NCBI RefSeq assembly: GCF_017526105.1 | Contig: NZ_CP071839.1 | Location: forward strand, 6,153,001-6,217,000 | Direction of reading: 5' to 3' | DNA length: 64,000 bases | Source of the DNA: Streptomyces cyanogenus | GTDB taxonomy: Bacteria > Actinomycetota > Actinomycetes > Streptomycetales > Streptomycetaceae | In this document: positions 9,372-18,111 of the stretch, one piece after another | How positions within the stretch are numbered: position 1 is the stretch's first letter | How the letters are laid out: each line of letters opens with the position of its first letter | Translations under genes and position numbers: made by a program | The notes under the pieces: model-generated | What the model saw: only the letters and a program-made list of their open reading frames with translations | Told to the model about the DNA's origin: nothing | Databases searched by the model: none

Positions 9372-11306
9372 ATGAGCGATGCGGCGCCGCCCCGCAAGAA
9401 CCCTGATCAGCCGTGGCGCGCCGAGGGCACACCGGATGAGTCTCCTCGGCGTCCCGGCCGGCTGCGGGGCGGTAAATGGTGGGGCCTGCTCGCCACCGCG
9501 GTGATCGTCTTCGTACTGGCCTACCTCGGGCTGCACTACCTCGGCCAGGGCAACGAGCCCACGATCTCGTACACCGAGTTCAGCAGGCAGGTCGCCGCGG
9601 GCAACGTTGCCAAGATCTACTCCAAGGGCGACGCGATCCAGGGCGAGCTGAAGAGCCCCCACGCCAACCCCGAGGGCGGCGGCGACTACACCCGGTTCAA
9701 GACGCAGCGGCCGGCCTTCGCCACCGACCGGCTGTGGCAGAACCTGAGCACTCACGGGGTCACGGTGACCGCGCGGCCGGTGGTGCAGGAACGCAGCTTC
9801 GTGGACAACGCGCTGATCTCCCTGATCCCGATCGTGGTCCTGGTCGTGGTGTGGGTCCTCGTCTCCCGGCGGCTCGGCGGGGCTCTGCCCGGCGCGGGCG
9901 GACTGTTCGGCCGCCGGGCGCCGCCCAAGCCGGTCGGGCTCCGGCCGGGCACGGAGCGCACCACCTTCGCCGACGTGGCCGGCATCGACGAGGTCAAGGG
10001 CGAACTCGACGACGTCGTCGATTTCCTGGCGCACCCGGACGTCTACCGCAGGATGGGTGCGAAGCTGCCCCGCGGGGTGCTGCTGTCCGGGCCGCCCGGC
10101 ACCGGCAAGACCCTGCTCGCCCGGGCGGTCGCCGGGGAGGCCGGCGTGCCGTTCTTCTCGGCCTCGGCGTCCGAGTTCATCGAGATGATCGTGGGCGTCG
10201 GCGCGTCCCGCGTCCGCGAGCTGTTCGCCGAGGCCCGCAAGGTGGCGCCGTCGATCATCTTCATCGACGAGATCGACACCATCGGACGCGCGCGCGGCGG
10301 CAGTTCCTCGATGAGCGGTCACGACGAGCGTGAGCAGACGCTGAACCAGATCCTCACCGAGATGGACGGCTTCTCCGGCTCCGAGGGCGTGATCGTCATC
10401 GCGGCGACCAACCGCGCGGACATCCTGGACCCGGCGCTGACCCGTCCCGGCCGCTTCGACCGGGTGGTCACCGTGTCCCCGCCGGACCGCGGTGGCCGCG
10501 AGGCGATCCTGCGGATCCACACCCGGCAGATCCCGCTCGCACCCGACGTGGACCTGACCCAGGTGGCCCGCGTGACCCCGGGCATGACCGGCGCGGATCT
10601 GGCCAACCTCGCCAACGAGGCCGCTCTGCTCGCGGTCAAACGCAAGCAGGAGCAGGTGACCGGCGCCGAGCTGTCCGAAGCGCTGGAGAAGGTGCAGCTG
10701 GGCGCCGAACGCACCCTGATCATGCCGGAGGACGACCGCCGCCGCACCGCGTACCACGAGAGCGGCCATGCCCTGCTCGGCATGCTGCAGCCCGGCGCCG
10801 ACCCCGTTCGCAAGATCACCATCGTGCCGCGCGGCCGGGCGCTCGGCGTGACCATGTCCACCCCCGAGGTGGAGCGCTACGCCCACTCCGAGGAGTACCT
10901 GCGCGGGCGCATCATCGGTGCCCTGGGCGGCATGGCGGCGGAGGAGGTCGTCTACGGGGTCGTCACGACGGGCGCGGAGAACGACCTCGAACAGGTCACC
11001 AACATCGCGCGCGGGATGGTGGGCCGCTGGGGTATGAGCGAGCGCGTCGGCCGGCTCTCCGCCCTGCCGAGCGACGCCCAGCAGGCGTACGGGCTGTCGG
11101 CCGCCCCGCAGACCCTGGACGTCATCGACTCCGAGATGCGGCGGATCGTGGACGACTGCTACGAGGAGGCGTGCCGCAAGCTCCGCGACAACCGGGGCCG
11201 GCTGGACGCGCTGGCGCACGCGCTGCTGGAGACGGAGACGCTGGAGGAGGCCGACGCGTACCGGATCGCGGGGATCGCGCGCCTCACCAAGGACGGTGAG
11301 GAGTGA
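9372..11306 (+). CDS. ftsH: FtsH-family membrane AAA+ zinc metalloprotease (paralogue beside ffh)
   Basis: A 644-residue FtsH-type protease that extracts and degrades membrane and cytoplasmic proteins. Two membrane segments (about 36-55 and 150-168) flank a small extracytoplasmic domain. The AAA+ module has Walker A GPPGTGKTLL near 239, Walker B IIFIDEID near 295 and the second region of homology with PALTRPGRFDR. The zinc site is H462-E-S-G-H466. Streptomyces has another, main FtsH elsewhere; this copy near ffh is often called ftsH2. No Shine-Dalgarno sequence is seen before the ATG, and a TAACGT -10-like hexamer ends seven bases before it, so the mRNA may be leaderless. Confidence 0.93.
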   Translation: MSDAAPPRKNPDQPWRAEGTPDESPRRPGRLRGGKWWGLLATAVIVFVLAYLGLHYLGQGNEPTISYTEFSRQVAAGNVAKIYSKGDAIQGELKSPHANPEGGGDYTRFKTQRPAFATDRLWQNLSTHGVTVTARPVVQERSFVDNALISLIPIVVLVVVWVLVSRRLGGALPGAGGLFGRRAPPKPVGLRPGTERTTFADVAGIDEVKGELDDVVDFLAHPDVYRRMGAKLPRGVLLSGPPGTGKTLLARAVAGEAGVPFFSASASEFIEMIVGVGASRVRELFAEARKVAPSIIFIDEIDTIGRARGGSSSMSGHDEREQTLNQILTEMDGFSGSEGVIVIAATNRADILDPALTRPGRFDRVVTVSPPDRGGREAILRIHTRQIPLAPDVDLTQVARVTPGMTGADLANLANEAALLAVKRKQEQVTGAELSEALEKVQLGAERTLIMPEDDRRRTAYHESGHALLGMLQPGADPVRKITIVPRGRALGVTMSTPEVERYAHSEEYLRGRIIGALGGMAAEEVVYGVVTTGAENDLEQVTNIARGMVGRWGMSERVGRLSALPSDAQQAYGLSAAPQTLDVIDSEMRRIVDDCYEEACRKLRDNRGRLDALAHALLETETLEEADAYRIAGIARLTKDGEE

Positions 11307-11341
11307 ACCGCGCCTCTGCGGCCCGAGGGCTCGGCCCGAGG

Positions 11342-12214
11342 TCAGGGCACGCGGGCGATCAGGTAGCGGAAGACGTTCGGCATCCACACCGTGCCGTCCG
11401 GGCACCGGTGCGGGTGCAGGGCCTCCGCCAGCTCCTTGTCGACCTGCTTGGCGTCGGTCGCGGCGATCGCGGCGTCGAACAGCCCGGTGGACAGCAGTCC
11501 GCGGACCGCGCTGTCGAGGTCGGCGTACCCGAACGGGCAGGCGACCCGCCCCGAACCGTCCGGCTTCAGCCCGGCCCGCCCGGCGACCTCCTCCAGGTCG
11601 TCGCGCCGGGCGGCCCGCCAGGTGCGCGCGCCGCCCACCGGATCGGCCAGTTTGGTGGCCACGCGTAACACCGACGAGGTGGCGCAGCGCTCCGGCGGTC
11701 CCCAGCCGGCCAGCACCACGGCGGCCCCGCGGCCGGCCAGCGGCAGCGCGCCGGCGAGCAGGTCGCCGAGCCCCTCGGAGTCGCCCGCGAGGCTGCCGAC
11801 CGGCTCGAAGACGGTCACCAGGCTGTACCCGGCCGGGTCCGCGCCGGCCGCGTCCGCGAGCGGGCCGCCGACGAGTTTCGCCGCCGTACGCGCGCGCGTG
11901 CCGTTGCCGCCGCCGGGCGGCGGGTCCGGCAGCAGGCGTTCGCGTGCGAGGGCGAGCCGTTCGGGGCAGGCCGAGTCGACACCGGTGACGGCGGCGCCCC
12001 GGGAGGCTGCCATCAGCAGGGCGAGCCCGGAACCGCAGCGCAGGCCCAGCAGCCGGGTGGCGGGGCCCACGTCGAGCCGGTCGTAGACGGCTTCGTAGAG
12101 CGGTACGAGCATCCGCTCCTGGATCTCGGACCAGTCACGCGCGCGTGCGCCGAGGTCCACGCGGGCTGCGGAGTCCGCGTGAGACAGGTGCTGCCGCACG
12201 AGCGTAGGTGTCAT
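11342..12214 (-). CDS. Class I SAM-dependent methyltransferase-like protein
   Basis: A 290-residue protein with a Rossmann-type methyltransferase fold. After a helical N-terminus, motif I reads TRLLGLRCGSGLALLMAA near residue 65, where the usual acidic-G-x-G-x-G has become GLRCGSG, and motif II contains GVDSACPERLALAR. The middle region TVFEPVGSLAGDSEGL matches the acceptor-helix region of this fold. A substrate cannot be named. The ATG at 12214 is the first methionine that gives a sensible N-terminus; the long open frame upstream of it looks non-coding. The gene converges with ftsH, the stops being 35 bases apart. Confidence 0.7.
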   Translation of the reverse strand: MTPTLVRQHLSHADSAARVDLGARARDWSEIQERMLVPLYEAVYDRLDVGPATRLLGLRCGSGLALLMAASRGAAVTGVDSACPERLALARERLLPDPPPGGGNGTRARTAAKLVGGPLADAAGADPAGYSLVTVFEPVGSLAGDSEGLGDLLAGALPLAGRGAAVVLAGWGPPERCATSSVLRVATKLADPVGGARTWRAARRDDLEEVAGRAGLKPDGSGRVACPFGYADLDSAVRGLLSTGLFDAAIAATDAKQVDKELAEALHPHRCPDGTVWMPNVFRYLIARVP

Positions 12215-12723
12215 AGGTATGCGCCCCAATCCGCCGAGACTTCGCCGCTGCGCCCGGTTGCGTGGCCCCCGTGCCGTGCGCGCGCCCTTCCCACGTATGC
12301 CACGTAACTCCCGGCTCGCGGTGCCGTCCAGGGGTAGCGGGGCGCTCCTTGGGGTGAGGACGCGGGTGTGGCGAGATTTCACATCCCGGCAACCTGGACG
12401 GCCCCGCGGTGTCCGCCCCGCCGGACAGACCGGGCAGAGGCCGGAACGGGCCGGTGACCGGGGGGTGTGAAGGCACCGGGTAACGTCACGGGCGCCGTGG
12501 ACGCTGTCAGGGGTGAGGGCCGGCGCCGAGAGCGACCGAAACACCTCTTGCACGGCGGCCGGCCACCGTCGCACCAGGGCTCCCGGGCGGTGCGTAGCGC
12601 GGACTACGCACCAGCTTGGTATGAGCTGTGACGCTTCTCCGCAGATCAGCGCACCCGCCCTCGTCAGGACGCATCAGTGCCAACTGACGGGTACGTGCAA
12701 ATTATTTGGGATGCCCCGGAATA
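12215..12723. other. Intergenic region without a recognised gene
   Basis: About 500 bases between the divergent methyltransferase gene and the SprT-like gene. Reading frames here are typical GC-rich shadows with no recognisable protein and no RNA gene I can identify. The right-hand end carries the promoter described at 12724. Confidence 0.5.
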
Positions 12724-12757
12724 GGAACACAGCGGCACCCCCGCTCGTTGTCATTAC
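12724..12757 (+). promoter_or_regulatory. Possible SigR/ECF-type promoter just before the SprT-like gene
   Basis: GGAAC at 12724-12728 is followed after exactly 18 bases by GTTG at 12747-12750. The Streptomyces oxidative-stress sigma factor SigR prefers about GGAAT-N18/19-GTT. The GTG start codon lies at 12758, seven bases after the -10 element, and there is no ribosome binding site, so a leaderless transcript starting at the GTG would fit. The C instead of T in the -35 element lowers confidence, since related ECF factors prefer GGAAC with other spacings. Confidence 0.45.
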
Positions 12758-13354
12758 GTGAGCACGACACAGACACCACCTGTTCTCGCCGCAGAGCTGG
12801 CGCAGGCGTGGGCCGATATCCAGCGGTACCACCCCGAGCTGCCGGACCTTGCCGCGCCAGAGTCCCTGATCGGGGAGTCGTCGTCCGCGTGCGGTCACGA
12901 ACTCTCCTTCGAGCGGCTGCTCCATGAGGCAGTCCACGGCATCGCCGCCGCCCGCGGTATCCGTGACACCTCCCGGGCGGGCCGCTACCACAACCGCCGG
13001 TTCCTCGCGATCGCCGAGGAGCTGGGCCTGGACCACCCCGAGGAGCCGCATCCGAGCAGCGGTTTCTCGCTGGTCACGCTCAACGCCGAGGCGAAGCGGC
13101 GCTACCGCCCGACCATGGAGCGGCTGCAGCGCGCGCTGAAGGCCCACACCGCGGCCACCGCCGCCGACACCACCCGTACCTTCCGCGGCCCGGCCGCCCG
13201 GCACGGCTCCTCCGGCGGCGGCGTCCGGGTCAAGGCGGTGTGCGACTGCGGGCGCAACGTCCGGGTGGTGCCCTCGGTCCTGGCCCAGGCCCCGATCGTC
13301 TGCGGCGGCTGCGGCAAGCCGTTCCGCATCCCGGAGGTCGTGGGAGCGGCGTAG
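12758..13354 (+). CDS. SprT-like zinc protein with HExxH motif and C-terminal zinc ribbon
   Basis: A 198-residue protein. H56-E-A-V-H60-G is a zinc metallopeptidase HExxH motif in the position expected for SprT-like domains. The segment NRRFLAIAEELGLDH also matches these proteins. The C-terminus has two cysteine pairs, CDCG and CGGCGKPF, that can form a zinc ribbon. The middle region (about 120-155) is low in structure. Such genes occur widely in actinobacteria as single genes, and the substrate is not known to me. The GTG at 12758 has no ribosome binding site (see the promoter entry). A perfect hairpin follows the stop. Confidence 0.75.
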   Translation: MSTTQTPPVLAAELAQAWADIQRYHPELPDLAAPESLIGESSSACGHELSFERLLHEAVHGIAAARGIRDTSRAGRYHNRRFLAIAEELGLDHPEEPHPSSGFSLVTLNAEAKRRYRPTMERLQRALKAHTAATAADTTRTFRGPAARHGSSGGGVRVKAVCDCGRNVRVVPSVLAQAPIVCGGCGKPFRIPEVVGAA

Positions 13355-13356
13355 GC

Positions 13357-13381
13357 CTACGGCTGCTCGTGGCAGCCGTAG
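13357..13381 (+). terminator. Hairpin terminator after the SprT-like gene
   Basis: CTACGGCTGC at 13357-13366 and GCAGCCGTAG at 13372-13381 form a perfect 10-bp stem with a five-base loop, beginning two bases after the stop codon. It separates this gene from the rpsP operon. Confidence 0.75.
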
Positions 13382-13648
13382 CCGGGCCGGCACCCCGCCC
13401 CGCACCGGACGGCGCACCCGACGTGACTCACCTCCACGCCGGGTGCCTCTCCGGCGTGCCCGGGCACGGCTCACCCACCCTCGGCCCGAAGCGGCCCGCC
13501 GGGTGTGGCAGAATGGCTGGCTGTACTCGACAGCCGCACAGGACCCCTCTCTCCTCCGGCTGACGCGTCCATCGGGCACTCGGGTACCGCAACCCCACGC
13601 GGCGTCTCGCCGTGCCCAACCACGTCAAATCCAGGAGAACCCACTCCC

Positions 13649-14068
13649 GTGGCAGTCAAGATCAAGCTGAAGCGTCTGGGCAAGATCCGTTCGCCTCACT
13701 ACCGCATCGTCGTCGCCGACTCCCGTACCCGCCGTGACGGCCGGGCCATCGAGGAGATCGGCAAGTACCACCCGACCTACAACCCGTCGGTCATCGAGGT
13801 GGACGCCGAGCGTGTGGCGTACTGGCTCGGTGTCGGCGCCCAGCCGACCGAGCCCGTGCTCGCCATCCTGAAGAAGACCGGCGACTGGCAGAAGTTCAAG
13901 GGCGAGCCGGCTCCCGCGCCGCTGCTCGTCGCCGAGCCCAAGCCGGCCCGTCCGTCGTTCGAGGCCTTCACCGGTGAGGACGAGGGCAAGGGTGAGGCCA
14001 TCACCCAGAAGAAGAAGGCTGAGAAGAAGGACGAGGCGGCTGCCGAGTCCCAGTCGACCGAGGCCTGA
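13649..14068 (+). CDS. rpsP: 30S ribosomal protein S16
   Basis: A 139-residue S16 with the conserved start AVKIKLKRLGKIRSPHYRIV and the segment YNPSVIEVDAERVAYWLGVG. The last 55 residues form a Lys/Glu/Ala-rich tail (ITQKKKAEKKDEAA) that is longer than in most bacteria but usual in actinobacteria. The start is GTG with AGGAG well placed at 13633. First gene of the rpsP-khpA-rimM-trmD group. Confidence 0.97.
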   Translation: MAVKIKLKRLGKIRSPHYRIVVADSRTRRDGRAIEEIGKYHPTYNPSVIEVDAERVAYWLGVGAQPTEPVLAILKKTGDWQKFKGEPAPAPLLVAEPKPARPSFEAFTGEDEGKGEAITQKKKAEKKDEAAAESQSTEA

Positions 14069-14073
14069 GCAGC

Positions 14074-14313
14074 ATGCTCGAAGAGGCGCTTGAGCACCTC
14101 GTGAAGGGCATCGTCGACAACCCTGACGATGTGCAGGTCGCCTCGCGCAACCTGCGTCGCGGGCGCGTGCTCGAGGTCCGGGTGCACCCGGACGACCTCG
14201 GCAAGGTGATCGGCCGCAACGGCCGCACCGCGCGCGCCCTGCGCACCGTCGTGGGCGCCATCGGCGGTCGCGGTGTCCGCGTCGACCTGGTCGATGTGGA
14301 CCACGTCCGCTGA
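14074..14313 (+). CDS. khpA: KH-domain RNA-binding protein KhpA
   Basis: A 79-residue single KH domain protein. The RNA-binding GxxG loop is GRNG within LGKVIGRNGRTARALR. In other Gram-positive bacteria KhpA pairs with KhpB and affects cell length and small-RNA handling. It starts six bases after rpsP and precedes rimM, the normal actinobacterial order, which links it to ribosome assembly. Confidence 0.93.
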   Translation: MLEEALEHLVKGIVDNPDDVQVASRNLRRGRVLEVRVHPDDLGKVIGRNGRTARALRTVVGAIGGRGVRVDLVDVDHVR

Positions 14314-14416
14314 CGCTTCATCGCAACCGGCTCGGGCCGGGGAGGGCCACTGGCCGTCCCCGGCCCGCAGTCGTATGAGCAGGACGCGAGCAGCAGATGA
14401 CAGGAGAATTGGACAC

Positions 14417-14962
14417 GTGCAGCTGGTAGTCGCACGGATCGGCCGTGCCCATGGCATCAAGGGCGAGGTCACCGTCGAGGTACGCACCGACGAGCCGGAG
14501 CTCCGGCTCGCACCCGGCGCCGTACTCGCCACGGACCCCGCCTCCGCGGGACCGCTGACCATCGAGACGGGACGCGTCCACAGCGGTCGCCTCCTGCTGC
14601 GCTTCGAGGGCGTCACCGACCGCAACGCCGCCGAGGCGCTGCGCAACACCCTGCTGATCGCCGAGGTGGACCCGGAGGAACTGCCCGAGGGCGAGGACGA
14701 GTACTACGACCACCAGCTGATCGACCTCGACGTGGTCACCGAGGACGGCACGGAGGTCGGCCGGATCACCGAGATCTCGCACCTGCCCACGCAGGACCTG
14801 TTCATCGTGGAGCGCCCGGACGGCAGCGAGGTGATGATCCCCTTCGTGGAGGAGATCGTCACCGAGATCGACCTGGAGGAGCAGAGGGCGGTCATCGCCC
14901 CGCCGCCGGGCCTGATCGACGACCGCGCGGAGATCGCCTCGTCGAGGGACGACAGCGCATGA
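14417..14962 (+). CDS. rimM: 16S rRNA processing protein RimM
   Basis: A 181-residue ribosome maturation factor acting on the head of the 30S subunit. The N-terminal beta-barrel begins QLVVARIGRAHGIKGEV and the C-terminal PRC-barrel has the YYDHQLIDLDVV and IPFVEEIVTEID patterns typical of RimM. The start is GTG with AGGAG at 14402. The TGA overlaps the trmD ATG as ATGA, so the two are probably translated together. Confidence 0.96.
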   Translation: MQLVVARIGRAHGIKGEVTVEVRTDEPELRLAPGAVLATDPASAGPLTIETGRVHSGRLLLRFEGVTDRNAAEALRNTLLIAEVDPEELPEGEDEYYDHQLIDLDVVTEDGTEVGRITEISHLPTQDLFIVERPDGSEVMIPFVEEIVTEIDLEEQRAVIAPPPGLIDDRAEIASSRDDSA

Positions 14963-15792
14963 GGCTCGACGTCGTCACGATCTTCCCCGAGTACCTGGAG
15001 CCCCTGAACGTCTCCCTCGTCGGCAAGGCACGCGCGCGCGGGCAGCTGAACGTCCACGTGCACGACCTGCGGGACTGGACGTACGACCGGCACAACACGG
15101 TCGACGACACGCCGTACGGCGGCGGACCCGGCATGGTGATGAAGACCGACCCCTGGGGTGACGCCCTGGACACGGTCCTCGCCGACGGCTACGAAGCCGG
15201 CGCCCGGGGCCCCGCGCTCATCGTCCCCACGCCGAGCGGCCGGCCCTTCACCCAGGAGCTGGCCGTGGAGCTGTCCGAGCGGCCCTGGCTGATCTTCACG
15301 CCGGCCCGCTACGAGGGCATCGACCGGCGGGTGACGGACGAGTACGCGACCCGGATGCCGGTCTACGAGGTCTCCATCGGCGACTACGTCCTCGCCGGCG
15401 GCGAGGCGGCCGTACTCGTCGTCACGGAGGCCGTCGCCCGGCTGCTGCCCGGCGTCCTCGGCAACGCCGAGTCCCACCGCGACGACTCCTTCGCGCCCGG
15501 CGCCATGGCCAACCTCCTCGAAGGCCCCGTCTACACCAAGCCGCCCCTCTGGCGCGGCCGCGACATCCCCGAGGTGCTGCTGAGCGGCCACCACGGCAGG
15601 ATCGCCCGCTGGCGCCGCGACGAGGCCCTGAAGCGCACGACCCTCAACCGCCCCGACCTGATCGAGCGCTGCGACCCCAAGGCGTTCGACAAGAAGGACC
15701 GCGAGATGCTGTCCGTCCTGGGCTGGGAACCGGACCCGGACGGGGAGCCGTACGGCCGATTTTGGCGCCGGGCCGAGGGCGTGGAAGAATAG
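14959..15792 (+). CDS. trmD: tRNA (guanine-N1)-methyltransferase TrmD
   Basis: A 277-residue SPOUT-class enzyme that makes m1G37 in tRNA and prevents frameshifting. Features seen are MRLDVVTIFPEYLEPL at the start, DDTPYGGGPGMVMK, the trefoil-knot segment IFTPARYEGIDRRV, and VSIGDYVLAGGEAA. The C-terminal domain ends with GRIARWRRDEALKRT and a short extension. The start overlaps rimM by four bases. Confidence 0.97.
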   Translation: MRLDVVTIFPEYLEPLNVSLVGKARARGQLNVHVHDLRDWTYDRHNTVDDTPYGGGPGMVMKTDPWGDALDTVLADGYEAGARGPALIVPTPSGRPFTQELAVELSERPWLIFTPARYEGIDRRVTDEYATRMPVYEVSIGDYVLAGGEAAVLVVTEAVARLLPGVLGNAESHRDDSFAPGAMANLLEGPVYTKPPLWRGRDIPEVLLSGHHGRIARWRRDEALKRTTLNRPDLIERCDPKAFDKKDREMLSVLGWEPDPDGEPYGRFWRRAEGVEE

Positions 15793-15929
15793 ACCGCTGT
15801 TGTGCGCCCGTCCGGCGTGCGCCCCTGCCACAGGGGGACACGACGCCCGCCCCGACCCGCACGGCAGACCTCTTTGGAACCCCTAGTTTCCGTTGATGAC
15901 CTGTGGCATCAGCGAGGAAAGCAGACGAA

Positions 15930-16280
15930 ATGTCTCACCTGCTCGACTCCGTCGACTCCGCGTCGCTGCGCAGCGACATCCCGGCCTTCCGCCCGGGTGA
16001 CACCGTCAACGTCCACGTCCGCGTCATCGAGGGCAACCGCTCCCGTGTGCAGCAGTTCAAGGGCGTTGTGATCCGCCGCCAGGGCTCCGGTGTCCGCGAG
16101 ACCTTCACGGTCCGCAAGGTCTCGTTCTCCGTCGGCGTCGAGCGCACCTTCCCGGTGCACACCCCGATCGTCGAGAAGATCGAGCTGGTCACCCGTGGTG
16201 ACGTGCGCCGCGCCAAGCTGTACTACCTCCGTGACCTGCGCGGCAAGGCCGCGAAGATCAAGGAGAAGCGCGAGAGCTGA
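15930..16280 (+). CDS. rplS: 50S ribosomal protein L19
   Basis: A 116-residue L19, located at the 30S-50S interface. It shows FRPGDTVNVHVRVIEGNRSR and the C-terminal AKLYYLRDLRGKAAKIKEK. I chose the ATG at 15930, which follows a GAGGAAAG ribosome binding site; the in-frame codons upstream are not conserved-looking. The 137-base gap after trmD leaves room for its own promoter. The signal peptidase cluster starts 45 bases after it. Confidence 0.97.
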   Translation: MSHLLDSVDSASLRSDIPAFRPGDTVNVHVRVIEGNRSRVQQFKGVVIRRQGSGVRETFTVRKVSFSVGVERTFPVHTPIVEKIELVTRGDVRRAKLYYLRDLRGKAAKIKEKRES

Positions 16281-16325
16281 GCGCTTTCCCGGAGTCACAG
16301 CGGGGCCGGATAGCATCTGGCTCCG

Positions 16326-17027
16326 ATGGACACCGAAGCACAGCAGACGGAACGCGACCGCTCCTCCCGCCCCGGTACTCCGGGACCGGAGGGCCGGTCG
16401 CGTTTCGCGTTGCCGTCGCGGGTGGCCGACTGGCTCCCGGGCGGCCGGATCACCCTCGGCGTCTTCGCCGGTCTGGTGTTCCTGCTCCTGCTCAACGCCT
16501 TCGTGGTGCAGCCGTTCGAGATTCCGAGCGGATCCATGGAGCGGGGTTTGAGGATCGGGGACCGGGTTCTCGTAAACAAGGTCGCGTACCGTTTCGGTGC
16601 CCAGCCACGTCGCGGTGACGTGATTGTGTTCGACGGCACCGGGTATTTCGGCGACGCCGACTACATCAAGCGCGTGGTCGGTGTGGGGGGAGACCATGTG
16701 GTGTGCTGCGACAGGAACGGGAGGATCGAGGTGAACGGCCGGCCGGTCGACGAGACGGCGTTCCTCTATCCCGGGGACGGCGCCTCCGGCGTGCCCTTCG
16801 ACGTCGTCGTGCCCTCGGGCCGCCTGTTCGTCCTCGGCGACCACCGCAGCGACTCCAGCGACTCCCGCGACCATCTCGGCTCGCCCGGCGGCGGCATGGT
16901 CCCCGTCGGTGACGTCATCGGCCGGGCCGACTGGATCGTGTGGCCGTACCGCCACTGGACGCATCTGACCCGGCCGTCCGCCTACGCGCGCGTGCCCGCC
17001 GCCCCGGCGGGGGGCGCCCATGGGTAA
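16326..17027 (+). CDS. sipW: Type I signal peptidase SipW
   Basis: A 233-residue membrane signal peptidase that removes signal peptides from exported proteins. It has one N-terminal membrane segment (LGVFAGLVFLLLLNAFVV, about 51-68). The catalytic serine is in IPSGSMERG, the general-base lysine in YIKRVVGVGGD, and box E reads GDHRSDSSDSRD. There is no clear C-terminal membrane segment, unlike SipY and SipZ. It overlaps sipX by eight bases. First of four tandem paralogues, an arrangement known in Streptomyces. Confidence 0.93.
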   Translation: MDTEAQQTERDRSSRPGTPGPEGRSRFALPSRVADWLPGGRITLGVFAGLVFLLLLNAFVVQPFEIPSGSMERGLRIGDRVLVNKVAYRFGAQPRRGDVIVFDGTGYFGDADYIKRVVGVGGDHVVCCDRNGRIEVNGRPVDETAFLYPGDGASGVPFDVVVPSGRLFVLGDHRSDSSDSRDHLGSPGGGMVPVGDVIGRADWIVWPYRHWTHLTRPSAYARVPAAPAGGAHG

Positions 17028-18111
17028 CCGCGGCAAACCGCGCGGAGTGCCCAGCACGCCCGCCGACAACCTGCTGCCCACCGGGTCGCGCCGCACCTCC
17101 GCGCCCGGCGGTGGCCGCACGCGCGCGGAGCGCCGGAAACTGCAGCGCAAGGTCAAACGCAAGCGCAGACGGTCGGCCGTCCGGGAGATCCCCCTGCTGG
17201 TCGGTGTCGCCGTCCTCATCGCGCTCGTCCTGAAGACGTTCCTCGTCCAGGCGTTCGTGATCCCGTCCGGTTCCATGGAACAGACGATCCGGATCGGCGA
17301 CCGGGTGCTGGTCGACAAGTTCACCCCGTGGTTCGGCTCCAAGCCGCAGCGCGGGGACGTCGTCGTCTTCCACGACCCGGGCGGCTGGCTGCAGGACGAG
17401 CAGACCACCAAGAAGAAGGACCCCGTCGTCGTCAAGCAGCTCAAAGAAGGCCTCACCTTCATCGGCCTGCTGCCCTCCGACAACGAGAAAGACCTGATCA
17501 AGCGGGTTATCGGGGTCGGCGGCGACCACGTCAAGTGCTGCGACGCGCAGGGCCGCGTCACCGTCAACGGCGTACCGCTCACGGAGGCCGACTACCTGTA
17601 CCCGGGGGACGTGCCGTCCACCATGTCCTTCGACATCACCGTCCCCAAGGGCCGGCTGTGGGTGATGGGTGACCACCGGGGCAACTCGGCGGACTCCCGC
17701 TCGCACCAGAACACGCCCTACGGCGGCACGGTCTCCGAGGACTCGGTGGTGGGCCGGGCCATGGTCATCGGCTGGCCCCTCGGGCACTGGACGCGCCTGG
17801 AAGAACCTAAAACCTTTGCAAGCGTCACCGACTCGCTGCCGGGAACGACCGCTGCTCCCGAGGCGTCGCATAGGGTTGCCTCCGAGAATCCGAACGGATT
17901 GACCCAGCTCCCGACCCCTGCGGAACTCCCGCTCGTTATGGGAGTGGTGGGCCTGCACCGCGTGCGGGGCAGGCGGCGGCACAGAGTGAGGAGTTGGCGT
18001 GGGGGATGTGGCGGTTGGCGCACGGTCGGGACACGACGGCGAGGAGCACCGCGGGCACCCCGTGGAACCGGACGTTCCCGTACCGGACAGCGCCATGACC
18101 TCCGGGAATGA
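17020..18111 (+). CDS. sipX: Type I signal peptidase SipX
   Basis: A signal peptidase whose catalytic core is complete: one membrane segment near 57-75, Ser in IPSGSMEQT, Lys in LIKRVIGVGGDH and box E GDHRGNSADSRSHQ. The N-terminus is basic (RRKLQRKVKRKRRR). The frame stays open for 363 codons; the last 50 or so residues are Arg-rich (GLHRVRGRRRHRVRS) and overlap the start of sipY in another frame by up to 113 bases. The tail is therefore either a real but poorly constrained extension or shows that sipY starts later. Ser and Lys of the active dyad are both present, so activity is expected. Confidence 0.9.
   Translation: MGNRGKPRGVPSTPADNLLPTGSRRTSAPGGGRTRAERRKLQRKVKRKRRRSAVREIPLLVGVAVLIALVLKTFLVQAFVIPSGSMEQTIRIGDRVLVDKFTPWFGSKPQRGDVVVFHDPGGWLQDEQTTKKKDPVVVKQLKEGLTFIGLLPSDNEKDLIKRVIGVGGDHVKCCDAQGRVTVNGVPLTEADYLYPGDVPSTMSFDITVPKGRLWVMGDHRGNSADSRSHQNTPYGGTVSEDSVVGRAMVIGWPLGHWTRLEEPKTFASVTDSLPGTTAAPEASHRVASENPNGLTQLPTPAELPLVMGVVGLHRVRGRRRHRVRSWRGGCGGWRTVGTRRRGAPRAPRGTGRSRTGQRHDLRE

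Noticed and set aside
4872..11405. A 2177-codon open frame on the reverse strand across glnD, ffh and ftsH
   Set aside because: It is opposite well-supported genes. At this GC content stop codons are rare in the wrong frames, and the translation is low-complexity Gly/Arg/Val/Leu without any motif.
13505..13648. A longer N-terminal extension of S16 starting at 13505
   Set aside because: S16 always begins with the AVKIKL segment; the GTG at 13649 has a proper ribosome binding site and the extension has no similarity to any S16.
15793..15929. An L19-type leader regulatory RNA before rplS
   Set aside because: The known L19 leader is a Firmicutes RNA and no matching structure was found here.
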